From the NCBI GenBank assembly GCA_012512505.1, contig JAAZEB010000179.1:1-34956 (forward strand): a stretch of DNA of 34,956 nucleotides, written 5' to 3'. This document shows, one piece after another, positions 32,532 to 34,956 of the stretch (position 1 is its first letter; the number at the start of each line of letters is the position of its first letter). The translations under genes were made by a program, and so were the position numbers. This DNA is from Armatimonadota bacterium (GTDB taxonomy: Bacteria; Armatimonadota; JAAZEB01). Below the pieces are notes generated by a model, which had not been told where the DNA came from, made no database searches, and saw nothing but the letters and a program-made list of their open reading frames with translations.

Positions 32532-33446
32532 ATGGCACCATGGCGGCAGAAGCTGAGCCAGGCGGGAAGCTGGGTCGGCTGCATTTACCGGGAGTTCCGG
32601 GCCGAGCACGCCAACCTGAGCGCGGCGGCGATTGCGCTGTTTGCCCTCCTCTCGCTCTTCCCGCTGCTGCTGCTGGCGATCAGCCTTGCCAGCTATGCCC
32701 TAGGGGGCCCCGAGGAGGCGATGCGGCGCATCAACGCGCTCCTCGCGCAGGTGCTGGTGGGAGGGGCCGGGGCCGCCGTCTCCAGCACCCTCCGCGGCGT
32801 CATCGAGGCGCGAGGCACCGCCGGGCTCCTCGGTCTGCTTGGCTTCCTCTGGGCCGGCAGCCGGGTCTTCACTATCCTTGCCCAAGCGTTCAACATGGCC
32901 TGGGACGTCACCGAGTCGCGCGGCTTCCTGCGCCTGAACCTCCTCGCCCTGGGGCTGGTGCTCCTCAGCTTCACCTTCGGGGTGGTGATGCTGCTCGGGC
33001 CGCTGGCCGTCGGCTTCCTGCTGCGCCACTCCGACCGCCTGGCGGCGCTGCTCGGGGTGCCGATCCGCATCGGCGGCACCTTGCCGATTCTGGTGAGCCT
33101 CCTGGCCTACGTCGCGGCGGTTGGCCTCTTCTTCATCCTCTACAAGTGGGTGCCGAACCGGCCGGTGCCGTGGCAGTCGGCGCTGCTGGGCGCCGTGGTC
33201 GCCGCGACGCTGTGGGAGGTGGCCCGCTACCTCTTCCAGCTTTATGTGGTGAACTTCGCCTCCTACAATGAGGTGTATGGCGCCCTGGCAGGCGTCATCA
33301 TCCTGATCTTGTGGCTTTACTACTCGGCGATGATCGTGCTGGCTGGCACCCTCACCGCCGTGGTCCACGCCTCCCGGGTCTATGGTGAGCAGAGGGAACC
33401 GCGGCAGCGCCGAGGCTACGACGGGCGGGCGCACGAGGCGGCATAG
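32532..33446 (+). CDS. YihY/BrkB-family inner-membrane protein
   Basis: 304 residues with six or seven transmembrane segments. The N-terminal REFRAEHANLSAAAIALFALLSLFPLLLLAISL is the family hallmark. LLGFLWAGSRVFTILAQAFNMAWDV, LYKWVPNRPVPWQSALLGAVVAATLWEVARYLFQLYV and SYNEVYGALAGVIILILWLYYSAMIVLAGTLTAV are further conserved blocks. The role is unresolved: early work called it RNase BN by mistake, and a transport or envelope function is usually proposed. ATG 32532 follows GGGAGGGG. The gene is 80 bases after the VKOR-like gene and probably in the same transcript as it and the adenosyltransferase gene. Confidence 0.92.
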   Translation: MAPWRQKLSQAGSWVGCIYREFRAEHANLSAAAIALFALLSLFPLLLLAISLASYALGGPEEAMRRINALLAQVLVGGAGAAVSSTLRGVIEARGTAGLLGLLGFLWAGSRVFTILAQAFNMAWDVTESRGFLRLNLLALGLVLLSFTFGVVMLLGPLAVGFLLRHSDRLAALLGVPIRIGGTLPILVSLLAYVAAVGLFFILYKWVPNRPVPWQSALLGAVVAATLWEVARYLFQLYVVNFASYNEVYGALAGVIILILWLYYSAMIVLAGTLTAVVHASRVYGEQREPRQRRGYDGRAHEAA

Positions 33447-33450
33447 CGCG

Positions 33451-33480
33451 TTGACTCCTCAGAGAAGCGCATGCTATAAT
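33451..33480 (+). promoter_or_regulatory. Strong sigma70-type promoter for the M48 peptidase gene
   Basis: TTGACT (33451-33456), an 18-base spacer and TATAAT (33475-33480). It begins 5 bases after the stop of the YihY-like gene, and the leader to the start codon is about 100 nt. Confidence 0.8.
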
Positions 33481-33589
33481 GCCCGCAAGAGAACCCCGGT
33501 GCCGCCTGTGCCCGGCCAGCCGCCGGCCGCCCCTCGCAGTGCGCAGGCGCCGCGCGAGCGGGCGCAGCCCCCATCGGGGAAACGCAGCG

Positions 33590-34956
33590 ATGACGCTTTG
33601 GAACACTTCCCCTGGAGGCCGGTCGGCCGGGCGGGTCACGCCCCGATGCCGGATCCGTCTGGCAGCGGTGCTGTTCCGCACGCGTTTGGTGCTGCTCCTC
33701 GCCCTTCCCACCCTCCTGCCACTCGTGCCGGCCGCTGGCGCCGGCTCCACTCTCGAACGCGGCCTGGGCAAACCGGTTGCCGAGCAACTCGAAGAGGAAA
33801 TCGGTCTGGTCAAAGACCCGGCCCTCGCCCGTTGGGTGGAGGCGGTCGGCAGCCGGATCGTCCAGGCTGATGGGCGCCCCCCCCAGGAGTACACCTTCCG
33901 GATTCTGGATGCCGACGACGTCAACGCCTTCGCCATCCCCGGCGGCTACATCTACGTCACCCTCGGGCTGCTGCGCTTCGTCGATTCCGAAGACGAGCTG
34001 GCGGCGGTGGTCGGCCACGAACTGGCACACGTCACCGCGCACCATGGGCTGAAGCAGCTCAAGCGGGATCTGCTGCTGACGTTAGGGCTTTCCTTGCTGC
34101 GGGGGCACGTCTCGGAGCTGACCTCCACCCTCGGCCAACTGGGAGGGGTGCTCTATTCGCTGCGGCACTCGCGCGGTGCCGAGGCGGAAGCGGACGCCCA
34201 GGGCATCCAGAAGGTGGCCCGCTCCGGCTACGACCCGGTGGCGATGGTCACCTTCCTCCGCAAGCTGAATGAGAAGGAGAAGAACAAGCCGTCGCGGCTG
34301 GAGATCTACTTCATGACCCACCCGCCGACGACGGAGCGGTTGGCGAAGGCGAGCAGCCACCCGGAGGTAGGGCGCCGCAACCTGGCCGTGCGCCGCGCGG
34401 CCGGCCGTGGCCTGGCCGAGCGCGGCCTCTACCGTCAGGCGATTGCCGTCTACGAAGAGGTGTTGGCACGCGAGCCGGCGGATGCCGCCCTCCACCTGGA
34501 GGTGGCGCGCCTTTGGGAGCAGATCGGCCGCCCGGACCGGGCGCGCGAGGAACGGTCGCGAGCACGCGCCCTGGGGGCCAAGCTGCCCGTGCTGGCTCCG
34601 GCGCCAGTGCCGCCGGCCCCGGCGCTGGCTTCGCGCGCGGCCGTGAGCACCGCCTTGACGCAGGTCGGACGCGCCCACCAGCGCCTCCGCGACGACCGCG
34701 ACCGGCGCGTGCGCCAGGCCGGCGAGGTCCGCCGCGACCTCGCTCAGCGCAAGCGCGAGTTCACCCGTCTGCTGCGCACGCTCGATACCCTGGCGAGCAG
34801 GGTGGCAGCCAGCGACGCGGTGCGCGCCGAGATGCTCCACGACATCGGCCTGGCCGTGGCTAACGTCGAGCGGGCAATGGGGCGCATCGAGGCAACCGCC
34901 GAGGCCGGCGCCACCGTGACCGACCGGCTGCTGGAGTGCGGCGAGGAGCTCACCGC
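33590..34956 (+). CDS. M48-family metallopeptidase with C-terminal repeats, cut by window edge
   Basis: 455 complete codons are visible with no stop. A signal peptide is present (FRTRLVLLLALPTLLPLVPAAGA), preceded by an Arg-rich stretch of about 30 residues, so a later start such as the GTG near the signal is possible. The Zn-peptidase domain includes VNAFAIPGGYIYVTLGLLRF, the HExxH site HELAHVTAHH (H143, E144, H147) and a distal acidic segment EAEADAQG (198-203), as in BepA/LoiP-type periplasmic peptidases that check outer-membrane proteins. THPPTTERL closes that domain. TPR-like helices follow (GLYRQAIAVYEEVLAREPADAALHLEVARLWEQIG), then a Pro/Ala linker and a long coiled coil that reaches the window edge. 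Confidence 0.9.
   Translation, partial: MTLWNTSPGGRSAGRVTPRCRIRLAAVLFRTRLVLLLALPTLLPLVPAAGAGSTLERGLGKPVAEQLEEEIGLVKDPALARWVEAVGSRIVQADGRPPQEYTFRILDADDVNAFAIPGGYIYVTLGLLRFVDSEDELAAVVGHELAHVTAHHGLKQLKRDLLLTLGLSLLRGHVSELTSTLGQLGGVLYSLRHSRGAEAEADAQGIQKVARSGYDPVAMVTFLRKLNEKEKNKPSRLEIYFMTHPPTTERLAKASSHPEVGRRNLAVRRAAGRGLAERGLYRQAIAVYEEVLAREPADAALHLEVARLWEQIGRPDRAREERSRARALGAKLPVLAPAPVPPAPALASRAAVSTALTQVGRAHQRLRDDRDRRVRQAGEVRRDLAQRKREFTRLLRTLDTLASRVAASDAVRAEMLHDIGLAVANVERAMGRIEATAEAGATVTDRLLECGEELT

Overview
This is a GC-rich (about 70% by eye) stretch of a bacterial chromosome. A TamB/AsmA-like protein and an OmpP1/FadL-like outer-membrane barrel point to a diderm cell. Seryl-tRNA synthetase, L-aspartate oxidase, DNA polymerase IV, ClpP and an M48 peptidase are ordinary chromosomal genes, and several secreted glycan-active proteins suggest a polysaccharide or glycoprotein degrader. 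Together these fit an Armatimonadota, Planctomycetota or Verrucomicrobiota-like organism. Armatimonadota is my best guess, but no rRNA or other marker settles it. I see no tRNA or rRNA gene, CRISPR array, transposase or prophage.

Layout. 1-3837 (-): N-terminal 1279 residues of a TamB/AsmA-like protein that runs off the left edge. 3838-4669: a gene-free, partly AT-richer gap holding one copy of a dispersed repeat. 4670-5555 (+): a small zinc-ribbon protein and a three-BON-domain protein. 5552-8356 (-): dinB then nadB, each with a good sigma70-type promoter. 8525-12075 (+): Nudix hydrolase, serS and a GT-C membrane glycosyltransferase. 11982-12833 (-): a SAM methyltransferase overlapping the glycosyltransferase tail to tail. 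13269-13829 (+): clpP behind a long structured leader. 13912-14163 (-): a DUF2283 protein with a consensus promoter. 14381-18335 (+): an amidohydrolase, a clan GH-A glycosidase and an unrecognised 203-aa protein.

18386-29588 is the most accessory-looking part. It holds a secreted DUF4838 protein (-), a secreted 812-aa CBM/TIM-barrel-like protein (+), and a minus-strand group of an M60-like metallopeptidase, a GH95-like glycosidase and a methyltransferase. A glycoprotein-directed metallopeptidase beside a fucosidase-fold enzyme suggests breakdown of glycoproteins or decorated polysaccharides. The GH95-like protein has substitutions at positions that should be catalytic, and its C-terminal LamG domain appears circularly permuted.

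29905-34956 (+): the FadL-like barrel, a PduO-type cobalamin adenosyltransferase, a VKOR-family membrane protein, a YihY/BrkB membrane protein, and an M48 peptidase with a consensus-like promoter that runs off the right edge.

Convergent gene pairs are separated by strong hairpins (18304-18379, 23315-23360) or overlap outright (5552-5555, 11982-12075).
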